A stretch of DNA of 64,000 bases, taken from NCBI RefSeq assembly GCF_052324685.1, contig NW_027506984.1, positions 107,001 to 171,000 of the forward strand. Reading direction: 5' to 3'. Below are positions 52,030-61,910 of the stretch, piece after piece. Source of the stretch: Brachyhypopomus gauderio. Taxonomy: Eukaryota; Chordata; Actinopteri; Gymnotiformes; Hypopomidae. Every line of letters begins with the position of its first letter. Position 1 is the stretch's first letter. The position numbers were made by a program, and so were the translations under genes. The notes under the pieces were generated by a model. The model worked only from the letters and a program-made list of their open reading frames with translations. It had not been told where the DNA came from and ran no database searches.

Positions 52030-52250
52030 GAAATATGATTGGTTGATAAAACTGCGCCCATGTTTAATATCAGTTACCATAGCACCCCTTGTTTATTAGC
52101 ATGACGTCACATAGCGGCAACTGTATATAAACTCGCACTGAGAGTCATTTGCGGTATACAGACAGAGGAGAGCAGTACGCGGTCTTGGACACAGTTACAA
52201 GATTTATTTACCACAGCATATAGACTTCAGCTACGCAGATTGCTGCAGAG
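52030..52250 (+). promoter_or_regulatory. CCAAT/CRE/TATA promoter and untranslated exon 1, copy 1
   Basis: In order: inverted CCAAT (ATTGG, about 52038), a perfect palindromic CRE TGACGTCA (52102-52109), TATATAA (52124-52130), then an exon from about 52155 to the donor AGAG/GTATGT at 52250/52251. The CRE-TATA spacing suits ATF/CREB/CREM control. All four elements are unchanged in copy 2. Confidence 0.7.
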
Positions 52251-52629
52251 GTATGTATGTTTTTTGGACTTTTAGAGCTAAGGATTTCTGACGTTCCTTT
52301 GACTTTAATGATGTTTTTAAATGCGGTTTTAAAAGTAGCTATAGATTCAACATTTGTTTTTGGGAAAGAGCATCGATATATAGTGATTTTTGACGTTCCT
52401 TATTACTGATGTGCAATCCACTCAAACCTTTGGAACTTTTACATGTTTGATTCAAAGAGGCGGGGTCTAGCGTGCGTTAGTTCGTGGCGCAAACACCAAG
52501 TTGAAGCTGCGCGGAGTTTATAAATCCCACGAGAGGTCACTGTGGATTAAATGAAAAATTCGATTTACTAGCTAAATGTCCATTAAGCAATAGAACACGA
52601 GAGGGAGTGTGTTATCGCGAATAACATCA

Positions 52630-53100
52630 TGTCACGTCCAGCCCCTCCCTCCTCCCTGGTCCTGCCTAGTTTTCCCTGTTCCCATGGTTTCTCCCTCTGT
52701 CTGTCACGCCCCTGTCTTTAGTGCCCGCACCTGAGTCTAGTTACACTCCCTTGTTTCAGTGTATATAATCCCCGTGGTGTTTCACTCCTGTGTTGGTCAT
52801 TGTCTGTACGTAAGTCTTCCCTTACCTTCCTGCTCCTCCCTGCCTTCCTGATTTGTTCTTGGTCTTGGTTTTGATATCCTTGAGTTGTTGTTCCTGTGTT
52901 TACTCTGGTTTCCCCTGTCTGCGTATGGTTTTATCCCGTGTCCCTCTACCCCATTACTGATTATTGGTCTTGTCTCTTGTCATGTACTTTAGGTTTTATG
53001 TTTAACCTCGCTGTGGTCTGTTGTATGCTGCCTTCATTATGTTTAGGTGTAGTCAGACGTTGTTTATATATATCTCCCCTTTCGTTGTTACTCCCCTTAG
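52630..53100 (+). mobile_element. Solo-LTR-like element in intron 1, copy 1
   Basis: Starts TGTCACGTCCAGCCCC and has a TATATAA near 52763, in the style of the other TGTCACG LTRs. It may end before the poly(G) run at 53107. The same insertion is in copy 2 at 59131, so it predates the duplication. Copy 2 has gained extra units of a CTCCTCCCTG repeat (59310-59360). Confidence 0.5.
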
Positions 53101-53337
53101 TATTGTTGGGGGGGGAGGGATGGGTGATGTTCAAGTGTGCCAATGTGTATGATGTTAAAGTATTTGTTACATGTTTTATTGTGTATTAGGTGTCGAGGCA
53201 GTACTGTGAGAGTGGCAGACACAGCCAGAACAGTCAGTAGCATAGGCCAGAACCCAAAAGGGGCCGATCCCTTTTGTAGATCGGGAAAAGAAAGTAACAG
53301 ATCTTAACACTAACGCTAGTGCCTGTTTGTTACAGAG

Positions 53338-54033
53338 ATGGAGAGACTGACAGAGTTGGAAATACTGAAGGCCAGAATGATGCATGCAATACAAGAAGAA
53401 AACCTGGCCTATGAAAGAGAAAGGTTGCTGCACTCTGTATTTAAGTACATGAAAGATGAGAGATGGATTGAGATTGAACAGAAAATTAGAGAAATGCTGA
53501 GAGTGATGGCAAAGGAAAGAGAAGAAGAATGGAGAAATATTGAGAACATACGGGAGAAGTTTCAGAAGGAACTGGAAGATGATTTGCATCAAAAATATGT
53601 GGAGATACTTAGAGAAAGAAAAACAATATTTGATGAATTGAAGGTAAAGGAGACAGAGCTGAAAGACATAGATGAGAAACTCCAGAAAATAAAAGAGGAA
53701 ACAAAGCAACCCATGGGGGGAGAGAGGCAGAGCCTGAGAGAGCGTGTGAAACAGATGTTCTCTCAGAGACTGACCTTCTTTACCCCTAAGAAGAGAGATC
53801 AGCAGAAAACTGCTGAAGATATCATCCATGCCTCTTTATTGGATGGAGTTCAGCACTGCACTGCAGTGCCGGTGGAACCTATTGCTAAGCCTCAGACCTC
53901 TAGTGGGCCAAAGGGGCAGAGCATGGAGGCTCAGCCCACAGCTGGTAAAGGTGATGGGCCCAAAGTCAAGAGCAAGTGGAGAAGGCTGATTGGTTGGCTC
54001 AACACGAAGACGGAGAAAAGCACAAGGAAGTAG
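53338..54033 (+). CDS. Unrecognised coiled-coil protein, copy 1, 231 aa, truncated
   Basis: The exon runs from acceptor TGTTACAG (53335) to donor TATCC/GTAAGT (54063/54064). The frame starts at ATG 53338 (MERLTELEILKARMMHAIQ) and is a long, highly charged alpha-helical coiled coil to about residue 125. A linker with LTFFTPKKRD follows, then a Pro/Gln/Lys-rich segment and a basic RRLIGWLNTK motif. A TAG at 54031 ends it before the donor. Relative to copy 2 there is a 21-nt loss, a GAG-to-TAG change and a 1-nt deletion. The following exon (54295-54437) keeps the frame seen in copy 2. So copy 1 is either a shortened form or a dying gene. I do not recognise the family. GIMAP, TRIM and golgin-like coiled coils were considered without a match. 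Confidence 0.6.
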   Translation: MERLTELEILKARMMHAIQEENLAYERERLLHSVFKYMKDERWIEIEQKIREMLRVMAKEREEEWRNIENIREKFQKELEDDLHQKYVEILRERKTIFDELKVKETELKDIDEKLQKIKEETKQPMGGERQSLRERVKQMFSQRLTFFTPKKRDQQKTAEDIIHASLLDGVQHCTAVPVEPIAKPQTSSGPKGQSMEAQPTAGKGDGPKVKSKWRRLIGWLNTKTEKSTRK

Positions 54034-54294
54034 AGGCGACATGGAATGTGTTTAGCTCTATCCGTAAGTGTGTCTTATATAAACACTTTACAGACATTGT
54101 CATTCTACAGAATTAATACCACTTAAATCCATTATACCATTATAGTTTGATGTAATTAAGGCCTTTTTAAACAGTACATAGTGTATGTTAACGTGCACCA
54201 CATAAAACCCATGATCAGTGTGTTGGATGAAGGAAAAGAGAAAAGAGAGCAGATGAATTACAACCAGTTTTCAACATGTTTTCTCTTCAAACAG

Positions 54295-54437
54295 GCTCTG
54301 CAATCTGGCACCATGATGAAGTGCTCACCGTGGCTCAGGTTCAGCAGAAGAAGAGGAGACGGCTGATGAAACAGGAGCAGAAGAGACAGGTGTGGGACGC
54401 TCGCTGGAGAAAGTGGGAGAAGAAAAGGGCAGCGTAG
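54295..54437 (+). pseudogene. Copy 1 second coding exon, out of reach of the truncated frame
   Basis: Acceptor TTCAAACAG, then a frame that joined in phase 1 would encode IWHHDEVLTVAQVQQKKRRR and a Lys/Trp-rich helix ending WRKWEKKRAA. It differs from copy 2 by an in-frame 3-nt insertion and mostly conservative changes. The AATAAA found after copy 2 is TAGAAA here (about 54957). Confidence 0.5.
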
Positions 54438-54959
54438 AAGGCAGAAAAGAAAGCAAAGAAGGAGGAGACAGAACAAATGGGGAGAGCAGTGGGCTTCCAG
54501 ACCTGCAAGAGAGGGTCAGGGAAGCAACAGCCCTCCACTTCTGTAGAAAGTGGGAGGGGCAAAGCCCCTGCAGAGCTGGAGGAAAGTGGGAGGTGCCAAA
54601 CTCCTCTATATCTGGTGGGAGGTGGAAGGAGCCAAACACCTGTAGTACAGGTTGAAGATGGGAGGAGCAAAAGACCTCCTCTGCCTGACAGACTGAGAGG
54701 AGTGAGAGTGGGCTGGGCTGACCAGCTGTGTGAAGATGGATGTGGAGGTCATGGGTGAACTGTGACACTCTTTTCCATTTCCTGATTTCTGAAGAACTTC
54801 TTTGGTGTTTGGTTCATGGATTTATCCTCCATTTAATTTGTCTGCCTGTTTTCCAACCTTTGCTGTGATGACTGTACCACCCTGAGTAAACGTTCCTTCT
54901 TCTCCATTACAACTTCTAGACTGGTTTGGAGATTCTTTACCCTTCTTCAATGATGACTA

Positions 54960-56332
54960 GAAAGCCATGTTTGAATTATGTAAATTAATCATGTTGTTTG
55001 CTGCCAAGTTCTTCACTAAATCCATAATTTACAATTATAATAAATAATGTGTGTACAGAATAAACAAATCTTGAATAAATGCAAATGACACCAAACCAAC
55101 CAACGTCCCACATCATATGCATGAAGGAGACATGACTGTTCTTCATAATGAGTATGTGAATGCAGACAGGTTAAATAATTAGGAGCAGGTGTAGTTTCTT
55201 CAATAATCATGGAGGAACACAGGCGTCGGCTCTGATTGGTTGAGAGTGATGGAGTGACAGGCCGGTTGGGAGCATGTGACTAATAGGAAATGGACAAAGG
55301 TACAGGGGGCGTGACAACCACTCACTGAGTTTAAATCACACAGGGCGCCAATTTAGTATTTACGCTAAAAGGAGCCTGCAGCTGAGGACACTATATATCC
55401 ACTCAGAAATCAAGCAACACTCATATGTGAAATGAGAGGACCAGACTGTCAGTCTGAGATTCACTTCTTACAGCAGGTAGGGGTGTGTAATGGAGGGGAG
55501 TCTGATGGCATCCCTAATAATGTTGGCGGCGTATGTACCTTCCTCAAACAGGCAGGTGTGTACAGGGAAGAGGAGCCTTCATAAAGGAATACAGGAGTTG
55601 AAAAACTATGATCCACCAGATGACACCAGTTGACTATCAAGTACTTGAATCAGGGAAAGATCCCTAACTCAGCATCAGGTTTTATATTTATTCATTAAAT
55701 TTGAGTGCAGCAAAACATTTTTAAGTAAATATGAGAATGAGATAATAATTTTAACTTTCATTGTTTTGTGTAATATTTTGTAAAACAAATGTATTCATTC
55801 TAAAGAGCTCCACTAATATATACTGGCATATTGGTTTGGGTTTGACATGAAAGTAAATAAATAATGTAAGGCAGATGTGAAGAGAGAAATGTATTCATAC
55901 ATTTGTTATAGAGACTAATTTAGTTAGGCAGAGTCTTGGGCCTCTAAGAAGAACATTTAATATGTTAATTTGATTTTCTAGTGTCTAGTGACTTTAGTGG
56001 TTTTATTGAGTGTTATCCAGTGGACAGTGTGTGAGGAGACCAGTGTGTGAGGGCATCAGCGTGTGAGGGGACCAGTGGCTTGATTATCATTCTATGTATG
56101 TAGCTCTAGTTTGAACAGCAGGAATCCAGTCCAGTCAAGTGCGGCCCTGGGTCTCCCCTGTTTCTGTGGGGGGTGCTTTCTCTCCCCCTATTTTCTCTCC
56201 TCTCCTGTGTGGATACAGTTGTACTGTATTATATATTATTGTTTTCATTTGATGTTTACATAAAAACAAAGTTGTCCTCCAAAGATGGAGGGGAGGGGGT
56301 GGAGGTGGGCCAAAAAAATAAAAAATATGTAT
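54960..56332. other. Spacer between the duplicated units, nothing recognised
   Basis: AT-rich, no supported exon. A TATATAT-containing stretch near 55390 follows a CpG-poor region; no gene was found downstream of it. Confidence 0.4.
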
Positions 56333-56735
56333 GGGGAGTATAATTTTGGCAGGTGTTCTGTTGGTATTGCCAAAATTATACTCCCCTTACTAACCCCGCC
56401 CCTGTTGAACATTGAGACATGTGCTTTACATGATATGACCTACACATGCAGATAAGTCATCTAACCAAAAGACATGTCAGTCAGACACTGCAAACCTCAG
56501 ATCTTGAGGGGAGTAGGATTTCGGTAGGCGTTGTAAGAGTACTGCCAAAATTATACTACCCATACTAAACCTGCCTCTGTTGAACATAGACACATGTGCT
56601 TTACATGGTATAACCTACACATCCAGATAAGTCACCAAAACAAAAGAGATGTCAGTCAGACACTGCAAACCTGAGATCATGAGGGGAGTATAACTTTGGC
56701 AGGTGTTCTGTTATTGCCAAATTTATACTCCCTTG
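56333..56735. repeat. Three tandem ~175-bp units, each headed by a hairpin
   Basis: GGGGAGTATAATTTTGGCA at 56333 pairs with TGCCAAAATTATACTCCCC ending at about 56386, across a 16-nt loop. Degenerate copies of the hairpin stand at about 56507-56560 and 56683-56733. Between them the spacer (GACATGTGCTTTACATG... GTCAGTCAGACACTGCAAAC) is repeated twice. Confidence 0.85.
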
Positions 56736-56805
56736 TTAATCGGGGTGGGTTTGAGTACTGTGATTATAACTTAGTTCACTGAGCACTCTAGGTTTGTCCT
56801 AACCA

Positions 56806-57253
56806 GTGTCGCGTAGGGCTACGCCCCCCCCCTCTCCTCGCTGTCACTCCAGTGTCTCTGTTCCTCGTGGTTCTGTTGTTCCTTGCCCCTTAGCCAAGCC
56901 TTGCTTGTCTGTTGCCCCGGTTTCTGTCTGTCTGCCACGCCCGTGTCATGATCGTTGTCAGCTGTGTCTCGTTATGTCCCTTGTATATTAGTCCCTGTGT
57001 ATTCCTAGTGCGTTGTCGGTTATTTGTTCTGTCGTGATTTGTTCCAGTGTGGATTGCCGTTTCAACTGTGGTTCGTGTGCTCTGTGTTTCCCTGCCTTGT
57101 TCGCGTTGCCCTGTCCGCTTTATGCCTGTTTACCTGTGTTACTCGGATTGCCCCCCCGTTATGACCCCTGAATGCTTTGATGACGACGATTATGGAATCC
57201 CCTGTAATAAATCTCGCTCTTCTCAGCATTTGTGTCCGTCCCCTCGCTCCGCA
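56806..57253 (+). mobile_element. Solo LTR related to the 31846-34584 element
   Basis: Begins TGTCGCGTAGGGCTACGCC and has the same order of C/T-rich leader, TATA-like region and AATAAATCTCGCTCTTCTCA near the end as the LTRs at 31846 and 34158. Overall it is much diverged, except for the last ~120 bp, where the encoded peptide DDDYGIP-NKSRSSQHLC is kept. No second LTR or interior. Confidence 0.65.
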
Positions 57254-57596
57254 GCGCTTGCTGCGTTTCAACCAGTTTTGGATGAGGTGTTGGTCGGCCT
57301 TTTCTTACAATATCCACTTTTTCGTTGAATGGCCGTCTTGAAAATGGTGTTGTTATCCTGCAATTCCATCCTTTCCGCTTCCGCTACCTCACGGTAGGGC
57401 TGACTAGGAGCTGCTAACCAGAGCCATATAGAGATATATAGCCATATATCTCATATAGCCATCTCATATATATCATGAGATATATGTAAGAGTTGTACCT
57501 GTATTAAAATTGTAAAGCGACCTTGAGTATCTAGAAAGGCACTATATAAGTTGAACATTCATTCATGATATATATATATATATATATATTTAGATA

Positions 57597-58436
57597 TAGG
57601 GGTGGGCATAGATTAATTTTTTAAATCTAGATTAATCTCACTGAAATCTTGAAATTAATCTAGATTAATCTATATTAAAATGGCTCATATGCGTGCTACC
57701 CAAGTAATGACTAAAAACCAGTTTTTGAGATAGGGTTTCTTAATACAGAGGGTGCATTAGACCAGGGGCTCATCTCCTGTTTCCAAAATGCATCAATGAC
57801 TGCTTGAGAAAGCTGTTCTACTTTGATACTTGAAGAAAAAAAATAAAATGTAGGCTACTCGTGTTCAACGGTTTATTCAGTTAAACATGAATTTGTAAGC
57901 CTACATACTGGACATTGAAAGGGGTTGATAACATGTTTATTCAGCTAAACATGATATTTGAAATGTAAGCCAACATTTAGTACATTTAACCTCACTGACG
58001 TAATTTGGGGGGGACTTTTTCAAAAGCCAGTTTTGGTCCTCTGCAGTTTTAACGGTTAAAAATAAATATTTAAATAGCGACGAATCTAGCGCTAGGACCA
58101 TGCAGAAAACGACCGCTCCGAGCTCCGCTCCGGTAACACTTTACGTTCCTAAAAATGAATTTTCCATGAAGCAAACCTGGCGACTTCGTGGCTGCATCCA
58201 TGTAAACACACGTACGATTTGTAATTCACAGGTTTGAAAACTCGTTCTCGCCCCTACTGTGCAATTTGGTTAGGAATACAGCCGAACTAAACTATCAAGT
58301 TGAAAGTCATCATAGTTTGCTTACCCATTTTGACCCAGTTCCCAACCCAACTTTAGGAATAGATTAACGGCGATCATTTTTATATCGCCCGATAAGAGTA
58401 TCAAATTAACGAACGCCGTTAACGGCCCAGCACTAA
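57597..58436. mobile_element. Non-autonomous hAT element left of the second gene copy
   Basis: Left end GGGGTGGGCATAGATTAA, right end GTTAACGGCCCAGCAC, with ATTAATCTAGATTAA subterminal motifs. This is the usual form of fish hAT elements with GGGCA/TGCCC-like termini. No transposase frame. Confidence 0.6.
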
Positions 58437-58534
58437 TATATATATCATCATATAGCCATATAGCAATCTCTCTATATGGCTCTGCTACTAACTAGCTAGC
58501 ACACGAGCTAAAAGCTCACGAGACTAATTCGAAA

Positions 58535-58751
58535 TATGATTGGTTGATAAAACTGCCCCCATGTTTAATATCAGTTACCATAGCACCCATTGTTTATTAG
58601 CATGACGTCACATAGCGGCAACTGTATATAAACTCGCGCTGAGAGTCATTTGCGGTATACAGACAGAGGAGAGCAGTACGCGGTCTTGGACACAGTTACA
58701 AGATTTATTTACCACAGCATATAGACTTCAGCTACGCAGATTGCTGCAGAG
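58535..58751 (+). promoter_or_regulatory. CCAAT/CRE/TATA promoter and untranslated exon 1, copy 2
   Basis: ATTGG near 58539, TGACGTCA at 58603-58610, TATATAA at 58625-58631, exon end and GTATGT donor at 58751/58752. All are identical in spacing to copy 1. Confidence 0.7.
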
Positions 58752-59130
58752 GTATGTATGTTTTTTGGATTTTTAGAGCTAAGGATTTCTGACGTTCCTT
58801 TGACTTTAATGATGTTTTTAAATGCGGTTTTAAAAGTAGCTATAGATTCAACATTTGTTTTTGGGAAAGAGCATCGATATATAGTGATTTTTGACGTTCC
58901 TTATTACTGATGTGCAACCCACTCAAACCTTTGGAACTTTTACATGTTTGATTCAAAGAGGCGAGGTCTAGCGTGCGTTAGTTCGTGGCGCAAACACCAA
59001 GTTGAAGCTGCGCGGAGTTTATAAATCCCACGAGAGGTCACTGTGGATTAAATGAAAAATTCGATTTACTAGCTAAATATCCATTAAGCAATAGAACACG
59101 AGAGGGAGTGTGTTATCGCGAATAACATCA

Positions 59131-59605
59131 TGTCACGTCCAGCCCCTCCCTCCTCCCTGGTCCTGCCTAGTTTTCCCCGTTCCCATGGTTTCTTCCTCTG
59201 TCTGTCACGCCCCTGTCTTTAGTGCCCGCACCTGAGTCTCGTTACACTCCCTTGTTTCAGTGTATATAATCCCCGTGGTGTTTCACTCCTGTGTCGGTCA
59301 TTGTCTGTACGTCAGTCCTCCCTGCTCCTCCCTGCTCCTCCCTGCTCCTCCCTGCTCCTCCCTGCCTTCCTGATTTGTTCTTGGTCTTGATTTTGCTATC
59401 CTTGAGTTGTTGTTCCTGTGTTTACTCTGGTTTCCCCTGTCTGCGTATGGTTTTATCCCGTGTCCCTCTACCCCATTACTGATTATTGGTCTTGTCTCTT
59501 GTCATGTACTTTAGGTTTTATGTTTAACCTCGCTGTGGTCTGTTGTATGCTGCCTTCATTATGTTTAGGTGTAGTCAGACGTTGTTTATATATATCTCCC
59601 CTTCG
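59131..59605 (+). mobile_element. Solo-LTR-like element in intron 1, copy 2
   Basis: Counterpart of 52630-53100, with an expanded CTCCTCCCTG tandem repeat at about 59310-59360. Confidence 0.5.
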
Positions 59606-59829
59606 TTGTTACTCCCCTTAGTATTGTTGGGGGGGGAGGGATGGGTGATGTTCAAGTGTGCCAATGTGTATGATGTTAAAGTATTTGTTACATGTTTTAT
59701 TGTGTATTAGGTGTTGAGGCAGTACTGTGAGAGTGGCAGACACAGCCAGAACAGTCAGTAGCATAGGCCAGAACCCAAAAGGGGCCGATCCCTTTTGTAG
59801 ATCGGGAAAAGAAAGTAAGAGAGTTGGAA

Positions 59830-60962
59830 ATGGGGAGACTGACAGAGTTGGAAATACTGAAGGCCAGAATGATGCATGCAATACAAGAAGAAAACCTGGC
59901 CTATGAAAGAGAAAGGTTGCTGCACTCTGTATTTAAGTACATGAAAGACGAGAGATGGATTGAGATTGAACAGAAAATTAGAGAAATGCTGAGAGTGATG
60001 GCAAAGGAAAGAGAAGAAGAATGGAGAAAAATTGAGAAAATACGGGAGACGTTTCAGAAGGAACTGGAAGATGATTTGCATCAAAAATATGTGGAGATAC
60101 TTAGAGAAAGAAAAACAATATTTGATGAATTGAAGGTAAAGGAGACAGAGCTGAAAGACATAGATGAGAAACTCCAGAAAATAAAAGAGGAAACAAAGCA
60201 ACCCATGGGGGGAGAGAGGCAGAGCCTGAGAGAGCGTGTGAAACAGATGTTCTCTCAGAGACTGACCTTCTTTACCCCTAAGAAGGGAGATCAGCAGAAA
60301 ACTGCTGAAGATATCATCCATGCCTCTTTATTGGATGGAGTTCAGCACTGCACTGCAGTGCCGGTGGAACCTATTGCTAAGCCTCAGACCTCTAGTGGGC
60401 CAAAGGGGCAGAGCATGGAGGCTCAGCCCACAGCTGGTAAAGGTGATGGGCCCAAATACAAGAGCACGAGGAGGAGGCTGATTGGTTGGCTCAACAAGAA
60501 GGTGAAAAAGCGCCTCCACAGGGCAATAAAGAAAAGCTTCAGGAAGGAGAGGCAACATGGAAACGAGTTTAGCTCTATCCGTAAGTGTGTCTTATATAAA
60601 CACTTTACAGACATTGTCATTCTACAGAATTAATACCACTTAAATCCATTATACCATTACTACCATTATAGTTTGATGTAACTAAGGCCTTTTTAAACAG
60701 TACATAGTGTATGTTAACGTGCACCACATAAAACCCAGAATCAGTGTTAGATGAAGAAAAAGAAAGATAAGAGAAAGCAGATGAATTCCAACCAATTTTC
60801 AACATGTTTTCTCTTCAAACAGGCTCAATCTGGCACCGTGGTGAAGTGCTCACCGTGGCACAGGTTCAGCAGAAGAAGAGAAGATGGCTGATGAAACAGG
60901 AGCGGAAGAGAAAGGTGTGGGAGGCTCGCTGGAGAAAGTGGGAGGAGAAAAGGGCAGAGTAG
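59830..60962 (+). CDS. Unrecognised coiled-coil protein, copy 2, 296 aa over two exons
   Basis: Exons 59830-60580 (donor TATCC/GTAAGT) and 60823-60962 (acceptor TTCAAACAG); phase 1 joins cleanly. The protein has a charged coiled coil (residues ~1-130), LTFFTPKKGD, a Pro/Gln/Lys linker, RRLIGWLNKKVKKRLHRAIK and a C-terminal Lys/Arg/Trp-rich helix (VWEARWRKWEEKRAE). It is probably a strongly basic, helical, intracellular protein; I do not recognise it. The 3' half is intact here, unlike copy 1. However, about 35 bp holding the exon's splice acceptor and original start are gone, so splicing would need another acceptor, for example TTTTGTAG at about 59798. The next ATG is 59830 (MGRLTELEIL). AATAAA at 61484. 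Confidence 0.6.
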
Positions 60963-61550
60963 AAGGCAGAAAAGAAAGCAAAGAAGGAGGAGACAGAACA
61001 AATGGGGAGAGCAGTGGGCTTCCAGACCTGCAAGAGAGGGTCAGGGAAGCAACAGCCCTCCACTTCTGTAGAAAGTGGGAGGGGCAAAGCCCCTGCAGAG
61101 CTGGAGGAAAGTGGGAGGTGCCAAACTCCTCTATATCTGGTGGGAGGTGGAAGGAGCCAAACACCTGTAGTACAGGTTGAAGATGGGAGGAGCAAAAGAC
61201 CTCCTCTGCCTGACAGACTGAGAGGAGTGAGAGTGGGCTGGGCTGACCAGCTGTGTGAAAATGGATGTGGAGGTCATGGGTGAACTGTGACACTCTTTTC
61301 CATTTCCTGATTTCTGAAGAACTTCTTTGGTGTTTGGTTCATGGATTTATCCTCCATTTAATTTGTCTGCCTGTTTTCCAACCTTTGCTGTGATGACTGT
61401 ACCACCCTGAGTAAACGTTCCTTCTTCTCCATTACAACTTCTAGACTGGTTTGGAGATTCTTTACCCTTCTTCAATGATGACTAATAAACCATTTTTGTA
61501 CAATATATATATATATATTTTAGTACAATATTTGGCTCATCTATTTTCAG

Positions 61551-61661
61551 AAGCACTGCACCATATTGAACGAGGAGGAAATTCCAGCTCTAGTAAAATG
61601 CTCCAGCTGCTGCAAGAACATACACTGCCCCTTTTTATTTTGCAAAAATAAAAAGTTGTAA
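61551..61661 (+). CDS. Possible small Cys-rich exon (uncertain)
   Basis: After CTATTTTCAG one frame reads KHCTILNEEEIPALVKCSSC followed by CKNIHCPFLFC and a stop. The C-x2-C...C-x4-C spacing could form a zinc ribbon. It lies just downstream of copy 2 and has no counterpart after copy 1. No partner exon is known. Confidence 0.25.
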   Translation, partial: KHCTILNEEEIPALVKCSSCCKNIHCPFLFCKNKKL

Positions 61662-61910
61662 ATGGAAATATTTTGATTGTATTTTTTCATGTATTTCTAC
61701 CTGAATTTTATCTGCAAAACATTAAGTTTAATGTGCATTGAATTTTTCAAATCCTTTGCAGGTTACCTGCAACAAGATTATAATGCCATGTGGGACGTAA
61801 ATACAAAGATTGAAGGTATAACTAGTATATGTAGTTATTTATATAGAAAAGGGAATTTGCTAAAAAATATATATATATTTTAAGCTTCTCACTTTTATTT
61901 TGAAATCCCT

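Larger units (their letters stand above)
51945..54959 (+). repeat. Segmental duplication, copy 1 (partner 58430-61484)
   Basis: From the CTCTCTATATGGCTCTGCT motif to TTCTTCAATGATGACTA the block matches 58430-61484 at about 97% by eye. The match includes promoter, untranslated exon 1, an intronic LTR, a coiled-coil coding exon and a 3' exon. The offset is about 6.5 kb and the orientation is direct. Indels within the match are listed under the gene copies. Confidence 0.9.
58430..61484 (+). repeat. Segmental duplication, copy 2 (partner 51945-54959)
   Basis: Same unit as 51945-54959 in direct orientation. Both units are preceded by the right end of a hAT-type element and an (AT)-rich junction, which may have served as the recombination site. 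Confidence 0.9.

Noticed and set aside
53176-53829. 217-codon minus-strand frame rich in Phe/Leu (and 59755-60321)
   Set aside because: It is the antisense of the charged coiled-coil exon, where Glu/Lys codons read as Phe/Leu. The plus strand has splice sites and a start codon.
54325-54768. 147-codon minus-strand frame kept in both duplicate copies (also 60850-61293)
   Set aside because: Copies are too similar for conservation to mean much. It is Ser/Pro/Leu low complexity antisense to a purine-rich 3' exon.
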